DNA of 64,000 bases from Clostridiales bacterium UBA1770 (GTDB lineage: Bacteria > Bacillota > Clostridia > Oscillospirales > CAG-272). Below are positions 25,854-35,052 of this stretch, piece after piece (position 1 is the stretch's first letter; each line of letters starts with the position of its first letter). The notes beneath the pieces were generated by a model. It saw nothing but the letters and a program-made list of their open reading frames with translations, did not search any database and was not told where the DNA came from. The translations under genes were made by a program, and so were the position numbers. The DNA lies in NCBI GenBank assembly GCA_002315325.1, contig DCGU01000080.1:19877-83876 (forward strand), written 5' to 3'.

Positions 25854-27101
25854 ATGCCCAAAAAACTTGACAGTACAGATTCCTATTACGTATTTGTGGT
25901 GCGGCAGGTGCTGCGCCTGGCACCGATTACCGGCTTGCTGGCCGGCGTCACGTTTACCGTGACAACGCTGGCAGGCTTATATCCGGACGTCAGTCTGCCG
26001 ATGCTTTTGTTGTTTGACGCGGTTTGCCTGGCTTATTTCGGCGTGGCGCACGTTTTGAAACGGATGGCTATCGTCGACAGCGGTAAGGTGAACGAACGGC
26101 GTCTGAAAACGATGGAATATATACTTGCCGCCGTTATTTTGGTCCAATGGAATCTGGTGACGTATATTTTCCCGTCACGTGAATTTTGGGGATATGCCCC
26201 TATGTTTGTTCTGCTGACGGCATTTTTGTTCCATGCGCGTGCGGTGCTGATGGAAATTTTGGGTATTTCGGTGTCCATAGCCGTATCCTGGATGGTTATG
26301 GGGGATAAACTGCTGCCTGTGAAAGACGCGGATTTTGTGAACAACCTGAGTATGCGCGTCGTGGCGTTGACCGTTGCGTTTTCCGTCATTTTTCTCTTGG
26401 TCAAGTTTGCCGGTCGGTTTACCGCGTTGGCCAAAGAAAACAATGCGTTCCTGGAAAAACAAAATAAGGAACTCGAAACGTTCGGCCGCGACATCATTGA
26501 ATTTACGGCCGATTTGATTGAAGAGCGCGATGCCGTCAGCGGCTCGCACGTCAAACGTCTCAAGGCGTATACCGAAATTTTGGCGCGCAAGGTTGCCGAG
26601 CGCTGTCCCGGTTATGGTATCGACGGGGAACAGATAGAAAAAATCACGCAGGCCTGCATCCTGCACGATATCGGCAAAATCGCCATTCCCGATAACATAT
26701 TGCAAAAGCCCGGGAAACTGACGCCGGAAGAGTTTGAAATTATCAAATCGCACACGACGCTGGGTGCGCAAATGATTGATAAACTTCCCGACACCATCGG
26801 CCCGGAATATAAAAAGTATTGCCGCGAGATTTGTTTGTATCATCATGAAAAGTACGACGGGCGCGGGTATCCGATGGGCCTGAAGGGCGATGAGATTCCG
26901 ATCGGCGTGCAAATCGTCTCCATCGTGGATTGCTTTGACGCCCTGACAAGTGACCGTCCGTATAAAAAGGCCTATTCCTGTGAGACAGCGCTGCGTATGA
27001 TTGTTACGGATCAGTGCGGTGCTTTTTCGGATGATTTGAAAGCCTGCCTGACTGCCTGCCGCGAGCCGTTCGCAACGTTGGCGGAAAGCAAAGACGAATG
27101 A
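25854..27101 (+). CDS. Membrane-anchored HD-GYP cyclic-di-GMP phosphodiesterase
   Basis: A 415-residue protein. Residues 1-190 contain about six hydrophobic helices, a short coiled linker (LAKENNAFLEKQNKELE) follows, then an HD-GYP domain: HDIGK near residue 271, the paired His of LYHHEKYDGRGYP, and SIVDCFDALTSDRPY. The metal-binding His/Asp set and the GYP motif are intact, predicting hydrolysis of c-di-GMP. It begins 55 bp after the GGDEF gene. Together they suggest a locally controlled c-di-GMP module in which the membrane parts may sense a common signal. That pairing is inference from adjacency. Confidence 0.92.
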   Translation: MPKKLDSTDSYYVFVVRQVLRLAPITGLLAGVTFTVTTLAGLYPDVSLPMLLLFDAVCLAYFGVAHVLKRMAIVDSGKVNERRLKTMEYILAAVILVQWNLVTYIFPSREFWGYAPMFVLLTAFLFHARAVLMEILGISVSIAVSWMVMGDKLLPVKDADFVNNLSMRVVALTVAFSVIFLLVKFAGRFTALAKENNAFLEKQNKELETFGRDIIEFTADLIEERDAVSGSHVKRLKAYTEILARKVAERCPGYGIDGEQIEKITQACILHDIGKIAIPDNILQKPGKLTPEEFEIIKSHTTLGAQMIDKLPDTIGPEYKKYCREICLYHHEKYDGRGYPMGLKGDEIPIGVQIVSIVDCFDALTSDRPYKKAYSCETALRMIVTDQCGAFSDDLKACLTACREPFATLAESKDE

Positions 27102-27196
27102 GCAAAGGCATATGCCGGGCGCGGAAAAGAAAAACGACGGCACGCAGCAAACTGCAGCCGTTCCGTATACTTTTCTCGGTACTTGTAACAACGATA

Positions 27197-27307
27197 ATTC
27201 AAATATAATAGTCAATTGTAAAATCTGAAGTTTATCGATAAATTCGTTTTTTCGGCAACTTTGCCGTCGAAGAAAACGCAGTTTTACAATTGATTATTCA
27301 AATATAA
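27197..27307. repeat. Inverted-repeat element flanked by 12-bp direct repeats (MITE-like or leader hairpin)
   Basis: The 12-mer ATTCAAATATAA occurs at 27197-27208 and again at 27296-27307. Just inside lie inverted arms TCAATTGTAAAATCTG (27212-27227) and CAGTTTTACAATTGA (27279-27293), with a one-base bulge. The middle holds a smaller CGGCA/TGCCG hairpin. A TATAAT at 27204-27209 could also act as a -10 for the next gene. The rest of the 220-bp gap after the HD-GYP gene holds a weak ACGGC/GCCGT hairpin and no gene. Confidence 0.5.
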
Positions 27308-27321
27308 GGAAAAGATAATCA

Positions 27322-28218
27322 ATGAGAAACGTATTTTTTGATGCGGTACGTGCCGAAACAGACCCGATGTTCGACGCGGCCGTCGTGACTGCGTCGGGTG
27401 TTGAAGCCATCAAATTGCCCAACGGCAACGACCATAATAACTGCCACTCCGCAACGAAATTTTTCGTGGCTGCCATGATCGGTATGCTTGCTGACGAGGG
27501 GAAACTGTCGCTTGGCGATAAGGTGACGTCCTTTTTTGCAAAAGACGAACTCCCCGGGAATATGGACGCACGTTGGGACTATGTCACGGTTGCCCAAACG
27601 ATGCAGCACAAAACGGGACTGGAAATCATCCCGTTCAGTGTGGACGATGACAACAGTTACGGCATGATTCGCGCTGCGTACGGCGGGGATTTTTTGCGGG
27701 CGTTGTTTTCATTGCCGCTGCAGCATGAACCGGGCAGCACCTACCGCTATTCCGATATGGCGTATTATTTGCTGTGCCGCGTCATCGAACGCGCCGGCGG
27801 TTTGAATGCCGAGACGTATCTGCGCCGCAAGATTGCCAACCCGATCGGCTGGGGACAATGGGGCATGAGCAAAACGCCGGACGGGACACCCGTCGGCGGC
27901 GACGGCCTCTATGCAACGGCCGCCGATATGGCGAAATTTGCCTACGTGTGCGCATTGGGAGGTACGTATGAAGGCCGCACGTATCTGTCGGCTCAATATC
28001 TTGCCGCCATGCGGGAAAACGATTTTGCCACCACGCGCTTCCGCGACACGGACGTCTGGCTCAAAACAGGCGCCAACGGGCAGGGCATTGCCTATTCCGT
28101 ACTTCGTCCCGCCGGCGTTGCCTGGCACGGATACAGCGAGAACGGCGGATGTAAGCGGAACGACCGTATGTTCGAGGCGTTCGTTCGTTTTCTGGACGAC
28201 CGTTTCGGCAAATTATAA
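27322..28218 (+). CDS. Serine hydrolase of the beta-lactamase/class C family
   Basis: A 298-residue penicillin-binding-protein-like hydrolase. The SxxK motif is SATK (NCHSATKFFVAAMIG), the second motif is YSD (YRYSDMAYYLLCRV, the Y-x-N/D position) and the third region near the C-terminus shows WHGYSENGG, in the place of KTG/HxG. No signal peptide is present, so it is probably cytoplasmic. Such proteins range from esterases to D-aminopeptidases; there is no basis to call it an antibiotic-degrading enzyme. A possible promoter overlaps the repeat element just upstream. It is followed by a clear terminator and so is probably monocistronic. Confidence 0.85.
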   Translation: MRNVFFDAVRAETDPMFDAAVVTASGVEAIKLPNGNDHNNCHSATKFFVAAMIGMLADEGKLSLGDKVTSFFAKDELPGNMDARWDYVTVAQTMQHKTGLEIIPFSVDDDNSYGMIRAAYGGDFLRALFSLPLQHEPGSTYRYSDMAYYLLCRVIERAGGLNAETYLRRKIANPIGWGQWGMSKTPDGTPVGGDGLYATAADMAKFAYVCALGGTYEGRTYLSAQYLAAMRENDFATTRFRDTDVWLKTGANGQGIAYSVLRPAGVAWHGYSENGGCKRNDRMFEAFVRFLDDRFGKL

Positions 28219-28226
28219 CAATTGGC

Positions 28227-28255
28227 AAAAGCCGGTTTTGATACCGGCTTTTTTT
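28227..28255 (+). terminator. Terminator after the serine hydrolase gene
   Basis: AAAAGCCGGT pairs with ACCGGCTTTTTTT around TTTGAT. Confidence 0.9.
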
Positions 28256-28279
28256 AGTGGAAAATAGACAAAAACTTTA

Positions 28280-28308
28280 TTGCTATTATATATATTTTAT
28301 GGTATAAT
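28280..28308 (+). promoter_or_regulatory. Promoter for the V-type ATPase operon
   Basis: TTGCTA at 28280-28285 and TATAAT at 28303-28308, 17-bp spacer, in an A/T-rich stretch. Confidence 0.75.
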
Positions 28309-28376
28309 GAGTACAGTTTATTTTTCAACCATCCTATGGTCAAAAAACGAATAAACTTAGGAAAGTTGGTGAGTCT

Positions 28377-28697
28377 ATGGCAAAAGAAATGCTGGACGCC
28401 GTTCGCGCTGTAGAAGAGCAGGCGGCGCAAATCCGTGCTGCTGCACAGGAAAAGGCGCGTGAATTGACAGCGGAAGCCGACAGAAAGGGCAAAGCCGACC
28501 TGGCGGCGGCAGACGCTGAAGTTCGTAAGAATGCCGCATGGAAAATGGAAACGGCAGAAAAACAGGCCCAAATTACCTTACAAAATGCTGAAAAAAGCGG
28601 AAAGCAGGAGGGTGCTTCACAGGCTGAAGCCGCCGAACTGCGCATGAAGGCCGCTGCCAAAATTGTGATTCGGGGGATTTTGGAAAAATGTCAGTAA
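28377..28697 (+). CDS. V-type ATPase peripheral stalk subunit G/H
   Basis: A 106-residue, highly charged, Ala/Glu/Lys-rich protein predicted to be one long helix (coiled coil), with repeated EKAREL- and EAADR-like patterns. It matches the small peripheral-stalk subunit (called F in Enterococcus hirae Ntp, G or H elsewhere) that dimerises with subunit E to hold the catalytic head against rotation. First gene of the operon. Its end overlaps the start of subunit I by 10 bp, indicating translational coupling. Confidence 0.85.
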   Translation: MAKEMLDAVRAVEEQAAQIRAAAQEKARELTAEADRKGKADLAAADAEVRKNAAWKMETAEKQAQITLQNAEKSGKQEGASQAEAAELRMKAAAKIVIRGILEKCQ

Positions 28698-30658
28698 TAC
28701 CGATGAAAAAACTGACAGTCCTTTGTACCCACGGTGACGCCGACAAATTGGTGCGGCGTTTGATGAAACTGCGCTGCGTGGAAATCACGCAGGATCGGCA
28801 GAGCAGGGCTGTCGGGAGCGCCGACGTCGAGGTCGACTGCGCCGCCCGTGAAAAGTCGCTGCTGCTGACCGGTGAAGCCGTCAAACTGCTGACGCCCTAT
28901 TCCTCCCGTCCGAAATCGTTTTTCAAAAAGAAGCACAGTGCCGATTTAACGTGCGGTGACACCGGCGTTGCATATGCAGCGGCTCTGCGGCTTCGTGATG
29001 AAACGTTACGTACGCGGGATGAGTTGGCAGCGTGCCGCACGGAGGCGGAACGGAACCGTGAGAAACAACAGACGCTGGAACCATGGACGGCGTACGACCT
29101 GCCCCTGTCGGATACGGCGACACGCTGTACCGAAACGGTGCTGGGGTCCGTACCTTCTTCCATGCCGTACAGTCAGTTGGAAAATGAATTTGAACAGGCC
29201 GGTGCCGAGCCCGAACTGCTCGGTACGGACAAGGCAAACTACTATTTGTTTGTATTGATGCCGAAAGAGGGCGCCGAGCGCATTCGAATGCTGATGAACC
29301 GCGTCGGATTCGTGCGGGCAAACCTGAATGAGTTTGCCGATGCGCCTGCGGTCGAGCTGCAGCGCCTGCGCGAAAGGCTGGATTGCCTGGAAGGGGAAGA
29401 AGCGCGTTTGATAACGGCGCTTCGCACGTATGCGGAGCGGTTGGACGAGCTGGAGATCCTTTACGACACCGAGGCTACGGCATTGACGGCATTACGGCAG
29501 CAGGCCAAACTGGAAACGACGGATTATTGTGTGCAGTTGACCGGCTGGGTGCCGACACCGCGTGCCGATACCGTTGCCGAAATGTTAAACTATATGGATT
29601 GCGCATACTCGTTTGACGATCCGGCAGACGGGGAGGAAGCGCCGATTCTTTTGAAAAATAACAAGTTCTCGAAGACGTTCGAGTGGGTTATCGGCATGTA
29701 TGCCTATCCGCAGTACGGCCGATTCGACCCCACGTTTGTGATGAGTTTATTCTACTTCGTGATTTTCGGTATTATGTTTGCCGACGTCGGTTACGGTTTG
29801 TTACTGGTGCTCGGCGGCTTTATCGGCGCGAAGCTGGTCGGTAAAAAGGCGGGACTGCACAACATGCTGATGATGTTCGGCTATTGCGGTATTTCCTGTG
29901 TCATCATGGGCGTGCTGTTCGGCGCTTATTTCGGTGACCTGCCGCTGGCCGTTATGCGCAACATGATGGGCATTGCCGAAGCGGATTTGCCGAATCTGGC
30001 CCTCATTCGTACGGATTCCCCGACGCTGGCCATCTTTATGGATCCCGTCGGCAGTCCGATGGAGTTTTTGATTGTATCGCTTGCCATCGGTGCCGTTCAT
30101 TTAATCGGCGGTATGGCGGTCAAATTCTACATTTTGTGCCGCGACGGTCAGGTATGGGACGCCATCTGCGATATCCTGTTTTATTGGATATTGTTTGCCG
30201 GTATCGGCTGTATGGCATTGGGACTCGGCTGGTACGTGTTGGCAGCCGGTGTCGTTCTGATTGTATTGACGCACGGACGAAATGAAAAGAATATCGTTAT
30301 GAAATTTGCCAAAGGTTTGCTCGGACTGTACGATCTGGTCAGCTATGCTTCGGATTTGCTGTCCTATTCCAGAATCTTGGCATTGGGACTTGCCGCAGGC
30401 GTTGTAGCGCAGGTTGTCAACATTTTGGCGACCATCGGCGGTGCCACGGTTCCCGGTTTTATCCTGCTGGTTGTCGTCGGTATTTTCGGACACCTGTTAA
30501 ATTTGGCGCTCAACGTGCTGGGCACGTTCGTTCATACGTCCCGTCTGCAGTATATTGAATTCTTCGGCAAGTTCTATGAGGACGGCGGTAAGCCGTTTGC
30601 CGCAGCGCTGCCGAGTGAAAAATATACGGAAGACGAAAATGAATCCAATCTCGTTTAA
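28688..30658 (+). CDS. ntpI: V-type ATPase subunit I (a-type stator)
   Basis: A 656-residue protein with a cytosolic N-terminal half of about 330 residues and a C-terminal membrane half with seven or eight helices. It forms the half-channels for the ion beside the rotor ring. The segments GIMFADVGYGLLLVL, LSYSRILALGLAAGVVAQVVN and the essential Arg in that latter helix are characteristic. The N-terminal MKKLTVLC start lies five codons inside the chosen ATG at 28688, which overlaps the preceding gene. It pairs with the K ring encoded next. Confidence 0.94.
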   Translation: MSVIPMKKLTVLCTHGDADKLVRRLMKLRCVEITQDRQSRAVGSADVEVDCAAREKSLLLTGEAVKLLTPYSSRPKSFFKKKHSADLTCGDTGVAYAAALRLRDETLRTRDELAACRTEAERNREKQQTLEPWTAYDLPLSDTATRCTETVLGSVPSSMPYSQLENEFEQAGAEPELLGTDKANYYLFVLMPKEGAERIRMLMNRVGFVRANLNEFADAPAVELQRLRERLDCLEGEEARLITALRTYAERLDELEILYDTEATALTALRQQAKLETTDYCVQLTGWVPTPRADTVAEMLNYMDCAYSFDDPADGEEAPILLKNNKFSKTFEWVIGMYAYPQYGRFDPTFVMSLFYFVIFGIMFADVGYGLLLVLGGFIGAKLVGKKAGLHNMLMMFGYCGISCVIMGVLFGAYFGDLPLAVMRNMMGIAEADLPNLALIRTDSPTLAIFMDPVGSPMEFLIVSLAIGAVHLIGGMAVKFYILCRDGQVWDAICDILFYWILFAGIGCMALGLGWYVLAAGVVLIVLTHGRNEKNIVMKFAKGLLGLYDLVSYASDLLSYSRILALGLAAGVVAQVVNILATIGGATVPGFILLVVVGIFGHLLNLALNVLGTFVHTSRLQYIEFFGKFYEDGGKPFAAALPSEKYTEDENESNLV

Positions 30659-30687
30659 AAAATAAAAAATATTAAGGAGACTCTGTC

Positions 30688-31176
30688 ATGAAAGAATTTT
30701 TTGCAGCACTTCTCAACGGTAACAATTTGGCATTCCTGGGCGTAGCCCTGGCCACCATTTTCCCCGGTCTGGGTTCCGCACGCGGCGTAGGTCTTGTCGG
30801 TGAAGCTTCTTCCGGATTGCTGTCCGATGACCCTTCCAAATTCGGTAAAACGATTATTCTGCAGGCTCTTCCGGGTACCCAGGGTATTTACGGTTTGATT
30901 ACCGGATTCCTGATTTTGTTTAAGATGGGCGTTATCAGCCGCAACGTATCTACGCTTGCCATTGCCGACGGCGTTTACTTCCTGCTTGCCGCTCTGCCCA
31001 TTACCATCGTCGGTTATTTCTCCGCTGTCCGTCAGGCACGCGTTGCCGCTTCCGGTGTCAGCCTGCTCGCAAAGCAGCCCAACGAAGTCGGTAAAGCCAT
31101 TACGTCTGCCGCTCTGGTTGAAACCTACGCTATTTTTGCATTGCTGATCTCCCTGTTGATGGTTCTGTTTGCTTAA
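30688..31176 (+). CDS. ntpK: V-type ATPase subunit K (rotor ring), Na+-type ligands
   Basis: A 162-residue, four-helix duplicated proteolipid. The ion-binding Glu is Glu145 in ALVETYAIFALL; the first hairpin lacks a Glu and carries LPGTQG instead. The residues corresponding to the sodium ligands of E. hirae NtpK are present: Leu61, Thr64 and Gln65 (same numbers as in E. hirae), Gln116 (for Gln110) and Glu145 (for Glu139). This predicts a Na+-coupled enzyme. AAGGAG lies before the ATG. One Glu per duplicated unit gives a high-torque ring with fewer ions per turn, typical of bacterial V-ATPases. Confidence 0.94.
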   Translation: MKEFFAALLNGNNLAFLGVALATIFPGLGSARGVGLVGEASSGLLSDDPSKFGKTIILQALPGTQGIYGLITGFLILFKMGVISRNVSTLAIADGVYFLLAALPITIVGYFSAVRQARVAASGVSLLAKQPNEVGKAITSAALVETYAIFALLISLLMVLFA

Positions 31177-31177
31177 T

Positions 31178-31846
31178 ATGATGACGGGACTTGATAAAAT
31201 CAAGGACAAAATCCTGGCAGACGCACAGGCCGACGCCGACTCGACGATAGCCGCCGCACAGGCCGAAGCCGATAAAATTACCGCCGATTACGCCGCCCGT
31301 ATTGAAGCCGTCAAACGTGAGGGGAACGACCGTGCCACGAAAGAAGTACACGACTTGCTGGCCCGCACCGAATCCGCCGCTGAAAATCTGCGCCGGAACG
31401 TGGTGCTGGAGGCACGCGGTGAATTGATGGACGAGGTATTCCGCCGCACGCTGCGCGAATTACGCGCCATGTCGGACGATGATTACGAGGAACTGCTGCT
31501 GGCACTCCTGCGCACGGCCCTGGCGGAACAGCTGGAAACCGAAAAAACGGCGTTGTCGTTGGGATATGAGGATGCCGTGGCGCCCGCTTTGGAAGTCCTT
31601 TTGAATGAAAATGATAAAAAACGCTTCGGAACCGCGCTGACGGATGATTTGCGCCGTACCGTTATCGGCAAACCCATTGGGGAAATGCTGCCGCGGCTTT
31701 CCGTGGCACAGGAAACGCTGCCGATTGACGGCGGATTGGTTCTCCGTTGCGGTGAAGTTGAAATCAATTGTTCGTTTACGATGATTTTCTCGCAAATCCG
31801 CGCAGGTCTTGAACCTGAAATTGAAAAAACGTTGTTTGAACAATAA
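31178..31846 (+). CDS. ntpE: V-type ATPase peripheral stalk subunit E
   Basis: About 222 residues: an N-terminal helical half rich in Ala/Asp/Glu (KIKDKILADAQADADS) and a globular C-terminal half ending in IRAGLEPEIEKTLFEQ. It pairs with the G/H subunit to form the outer stalk. ATG 31178 lies 2 bp past the ntpK stop and has no clear Shine-Dalgarno, so translation is probably coupled; a second ATG follows immediately at 31181. Confidence 0.9.
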   Translation: MMTGLDKIKDKILADAQADADSTIAAAQAEADKITADYAARIEAVKREGNDRATKEVHDLLARTESAAENLRRNVVLEARGELMDEVFRRTLRELRAMSDDDYEELLLALLRTALAEQLETEKTALSLGYEDAVAPALEVLLNENDKKRFGTALTDDLRRTVIGKPIGEMLPRLSVAQETLPIDGGLVLRCGEVEINCSFTMIFSQIRAGLEPEIEKTLFEQ

Positions 31847-31884
31847 GTTATTTGTTTTTGATAGTTCACGGAGGTGAGGAAATC

Positions 31885-32898
31885 ATGGCGAATGAAAAAC
31901 GCCGTATCGCCGAAAATGAATATGAGTTTATGTATGCCGGTGCACGCGTACGCGCACTGGAGGCACGACTGCCCGGACAGGACGTTTTGGACAGACTGAC
32001 GGAACTCCCGTCATCCGCTGCCGTGCTGTCGGCACTGGCGGAATACGGTTTTAACGCGGCACCCGGTGCCGACGGTAAAATCGACAGGGAAGCCCTTTTG
32101 CTTTCCGTTTCGGATAAAGCCTGCGCCGAAGTGCGCGAGGCCGGTGCTGACGAGCGGCTCCCCGCCGTCATCCGCCTCCCGTACGACTGCAACAACGTCA
32201 AGGCTGTCATCAAATGCCGGGCACGTAAGGTCAGCCCCGCGTCCATGCTGTTTTCCAACGGGTTGATTGCGCCGGATGCTTTGAACGGCACCAATGAAGA
32301 AATCGCCGCATTGCTGCCGCCGCACATGGCCGCCGCATTTACCGAAGCCGTTACGCAATATGCGGCAACGGGGAACCCGCAGGTCATCGATATGCTTTTG
32401 GATAAAGCCTGCTTTGCCGATATGGCGGACGCCGCGTCGAAAAGTGCCTGCCCGCTTGCCGTATGGTACGTCGGTGCAAAGATTGATTTGACCAATTTGC
32501 AAATGTGTCTGCGTCTTTTGCGTATGCACGTTGCCGAAGCGGGAAAGGCCCAGCTGCAAGCCTCCTTATTGGCAGGCGGAACGATGGGGACCGACGTGTG
32601 GGAAACCGCATACGACGCCGGAGAAGAGGCATTGTGGGACGTTGTGCAGCGTTCTCCCTATGCGTCACTTGCCGTGCTGCGGGATTCTTCCCCTGCCGTC
32701 ATTGAACGCAAAGCCGACAATTACCTGATGGAACGTGTGCAAAAGACACGCTACGTTCCTTTCGGTCAGGACGTCATTTTCGGTTATCTGCTTGCCAACG
32801 AGTATCTTGTCCGCAATTTGCGGATTCTCCTGTCCGGAAAGGACGCCGGGCTTTCGCCTGCAGACGTTCGTGAAAGGATGCGCTTGAGTTATGTATAA
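31885..32898 (+). CDS. ntpC: V-type ATPase subunit C (rotor socket, d-type)
   Basis: A 337-residue, mostly helical protein of the vATP-synt_AC39 family. It joins the central shaft to the K ring. The pattern of three repeated helical modules, with ANEYLVRNLRILLSGKDAG near the C-terminus, is typical. ATG 31885 follows an excellent GGAGGTGAGG site. Its stop overlaps the next start by 8 bp. Confidence 0.9.
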   Translation: MANEKRRIAENEYEFMYAGARVRALEARLPGQDVLDRLTELPSSAAVLSALAEYGFNAAPGADGKIDREALLLSVSDKACAEVREAGADERLPAVIRLPYDCNNVKAVIKCRARKVSPASMLFSNGLIAPDALNGTNEEIAALLPPHMAAAFTEAVTQYAATGNPQVIDMLLDKACFADMADAASKSACPLAVWYVGAKIDLTNLQMCLRLLRMHVAEAGKAQLQASLLAGGTMGTDVWETAYDAGEEALWDVVQRSPYASLAVLRDSSPAVIERKADNYLMERVQKTRYVPFGQDVIFGYLLANEYLVRNLRILLSGKDAGLSPADVRERMRLSYV

Positions 32899-33211
32899 AG
32901 TCGGTATCATCGGTGACCGTGACAGCGTGCTTGGGTTTATGGCCCTCGGTTTTTCGGTGCATGAAGTCGAAAACGAGGCCGAAGCCGCCGCTTCGCTGCA
33001 CACGTTGGTTAAAAGTGATGAATACGCAGTCATTTTCGTGACGGAAAATTATGCGTCGAAAATGGAAGAGGATATTGCCAAATATAAGGACAGACCCCTG
33101 CCTGCCATCGTTTCCCTGCCGGGCAGTACCGGCGGTACCGGGTACGGCATGGCGGCTGTGCGCGACGCCGTGGAACGTGCTGTCGGCGCCGATATCCTGT
33201 TCAAAGATTAA
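32891..33211 (+). CDS. ntpG: V-type ATPase subunit F (central shaft)
   Basis: A 106-residue Rossmann-like subunit starting MYKVGIIGDRDSVLGFMALGF, a near-invariant opening for V-type subunit F (named NtpG in E. hirae). It caps the central rotor with subunit D. It ends in a typical hydrophobic helix segment, VERAVGADILF. It overlaps subunit C by 8 bp and precedes subunit A by 55 bp. Confidence 0.93.
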   Translation: MYKVGIIGDRDSVLGFMALGFSVHEVENEAEAAASLHTLVKSDEYAVIFVTENYASKMEEDIAKYKDRPLPAIVSLPGSTGGTGYGMAAVRDAVERAVGADILFKD

Positions 33212-33266
33212 GTCAGCCGCATTGCGGCACACTCCCCGATTGAATTGTGAAAGGTGAGTTTATAAA

Positions 33267-35039
33267 ATGGTTGAAGGAAAGATTGTCAAGGTTTCCGGCC
33301 CGCTGGTCATTGCCGAGGGTATGCGTGAAGCCAATATGTTCGACGTGGTGCGCGTCGGTAAAAACCGTCTGATCGGTGAAATCATCGAAATGCACGGGGA
33401 CCGCGCGTCTATCCAGGTTTACGAGGAAACCGCCGGCATCGGCCGCGGTGACGAGGTCGTTTCGACCGGGGCACCGTTGTCCGTTGAACTCGGCCCCGGC
33501 ATGCTCCGCGGTATTTACGACGGTATTCAGCGTCCCCTGGAATCTATTTTTGAAAAATACGGCGCCAATCTCGTCCGCGGTATTGACGAGCCGGCGCTTT
33601 CCCGTGAAAAAGTCTGGCATTTCGACGCAACGGTTCAACCCGGTGCCAAAGTGTCGGGCGGTGACGTCATCGGTACCGTGCAGGAATCCGACGTCATTCT
33701 GCATAAGATTATGATTGCCCCCAAGAAAAAGGGGACTGTTATTTCCATTGCGTCCGGTGACTATAAGGTTACCGAGCGTGTCGGTCAGTTGGAACTGGAA
33801 GACGGTACGGTCGAGGATTTGATGCTGGTACAGAAATGGCCGGTACGTGTCGCGCGTCCGTATCGTGAAAAACTGCCGCCCGTTGAACCCATGATTACCG
33901 GCCAGCGTGTCATCGACTCGCTGTTCCCGATTGCCAAGGGCGGTACGGCCTGCGTGCCCGGTCCTTTCGGATCCGGTAAAACCGTCGTGCAGCATCAGTT
34001 GGCAAAATGGAGTGACGTGGACCTGGTCGTTTACATCGGCTGCGGCGAACGCGGTAACGAAATGACCGACGTTTTGCGTGAGTTCCCCGAACTGGTCGAC
34101 CCCCATACGGGCAAGTCCTTGATGGAACGAACCGTTTTAATTGCCAATACGTCCGATATGCCGGTTGCCGCGCGTGAAGCGTCCGTATATACCGGTATCA
34201 CCATTGCCGAATATTTCCGTGATATGGGCTATTCCGTCGCCGTTATTGCCGACTCCACGTCCCGTTGGGCCGAGGCTTTGCGTGAAATGTCCGGCCGATT
34301 GGAAGAAATGCCCGGTGAGGAAGGTTACCCCGCCTATTTGACGTCCCGTTTGGCACAGTTCTACGAACGTGCCGGTAAAGTCGTTTGCCTTGGTTCCGAC
34401 GGCCGTCAGGGCGCCCTGTCCGCCATCGGTGCCGTATCGCCGCAGGGCGGTGATATTTCCGAGCCCGTTACCCAGGCGACGCTGCGTATCGTCAAAGTGT
34501 TCTGGGGTTTGGACGCCTCCCTGGCGTACAAACGTCACTTCCCGGCCATCAACTGGCTCAACTCTTACTCCCTGTACCGTGACAGATTGTCCGGCTGGTT
34601 TGAGGATAAGGTAAGCCGCGACTGGATGGCACTGACCAACCGCGCCATGAAGACGCTGCAGATTGAAGCCAATTTGGACGAAATCGTAAAACTGGTCGGT
34701 GTGGACGCGCTGTCACCGTCCGACCGTATGACGTTGGAAGTTGCCCGCTCCATTCGCGAGGACTTTTTGCAGCAGAACGCGTTCGTGGATACCGACGCCT
34801 ACACGGAACTTGAAAAGCAGAACGCTCTGCTTAAATTGATTTTCTCTTATGAAGATAAAGGCCGCCGCGCCCTGGAGGCAGGCGCTGACGTACAGGCCGT
34901 TGCCGACCTGGACGTGCGCGAAAAGATCGGTCGTGCCAAGTCCGTACCGTTTGCCGAATATGCGGCAGCTTACGCGGCCATCGATAATGAAATCAGTGAT
35001 GCGCTGGCTCAGTTGACGGCCGCCGCAGCACAGAATTAA
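33267..35039 (+). CDS. ntpA: V-type ATPase catalytic subunit A
   Basis: A 590-residue catalytic subunit. Walker A is GPFGSGKT at residues 232-239, the catalytic region GCGERGNEM follows, and Walker B lies in the [20 protein letters not shown] segment. It carries the non-homologous bulge region (residues about 110-200) that distinguishes V-type A from F-type beta. It forms an A3B3 head with subunit B and hydrolyses or makes ATP. AAAGGTGAG precedes the ATG. Confidence 0.97.
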   Translation: MVEGKIVKVSGPLVIAEGMREANMFDVVRVGKNRLIGEIIEMHGDRASIQVYEETAGIGRGDEVVSTGAPLSVELGPGMLRGIYDGIQRPLESIFEKYGANLVRGIDEPALSREKVWHFDATVQPGAKVSGGDVIGTVQESDVILHKIMIAPKKKGTVISIASGDYKVTERVGQLELEDGTVEDLMLVQKWPVRVARPYREKLPPVEPMITGQRVIDSLFPIAKGGTACVPGPFGSGKTVVQHQLAKWSDVDLVVYIGCGERGNEMTDVLREFPELVDPHTGKSLMERTVLIANTSDMPVAAREASVYTGITIAEYFRDMGYSVAVIADSTSRWAEALREMSGRLEEMPGEEGYPAYLTSRLAQFYERAGKVVCLGSDGRQGALSAIGAVSPQGGDISEPVTQATLRIVKVFWGLDASLAYKRHFPAINWLNSYSLYRDRLSGWFEDKVSRDWMALTNRAMKTLQIEANLDEIVKLVGVDALSPSDRMTLEVARSIREDFLQQNAFVDTDAYTELEKQNALLKLIFSYEDKGRRALEAGADVQAVADLDVREKIGRAKSVPFAEYAAAYAAIDNEISDALAQLTAAAAQN

Positions 35040-35052
35040 GGAGGAGAACGCA

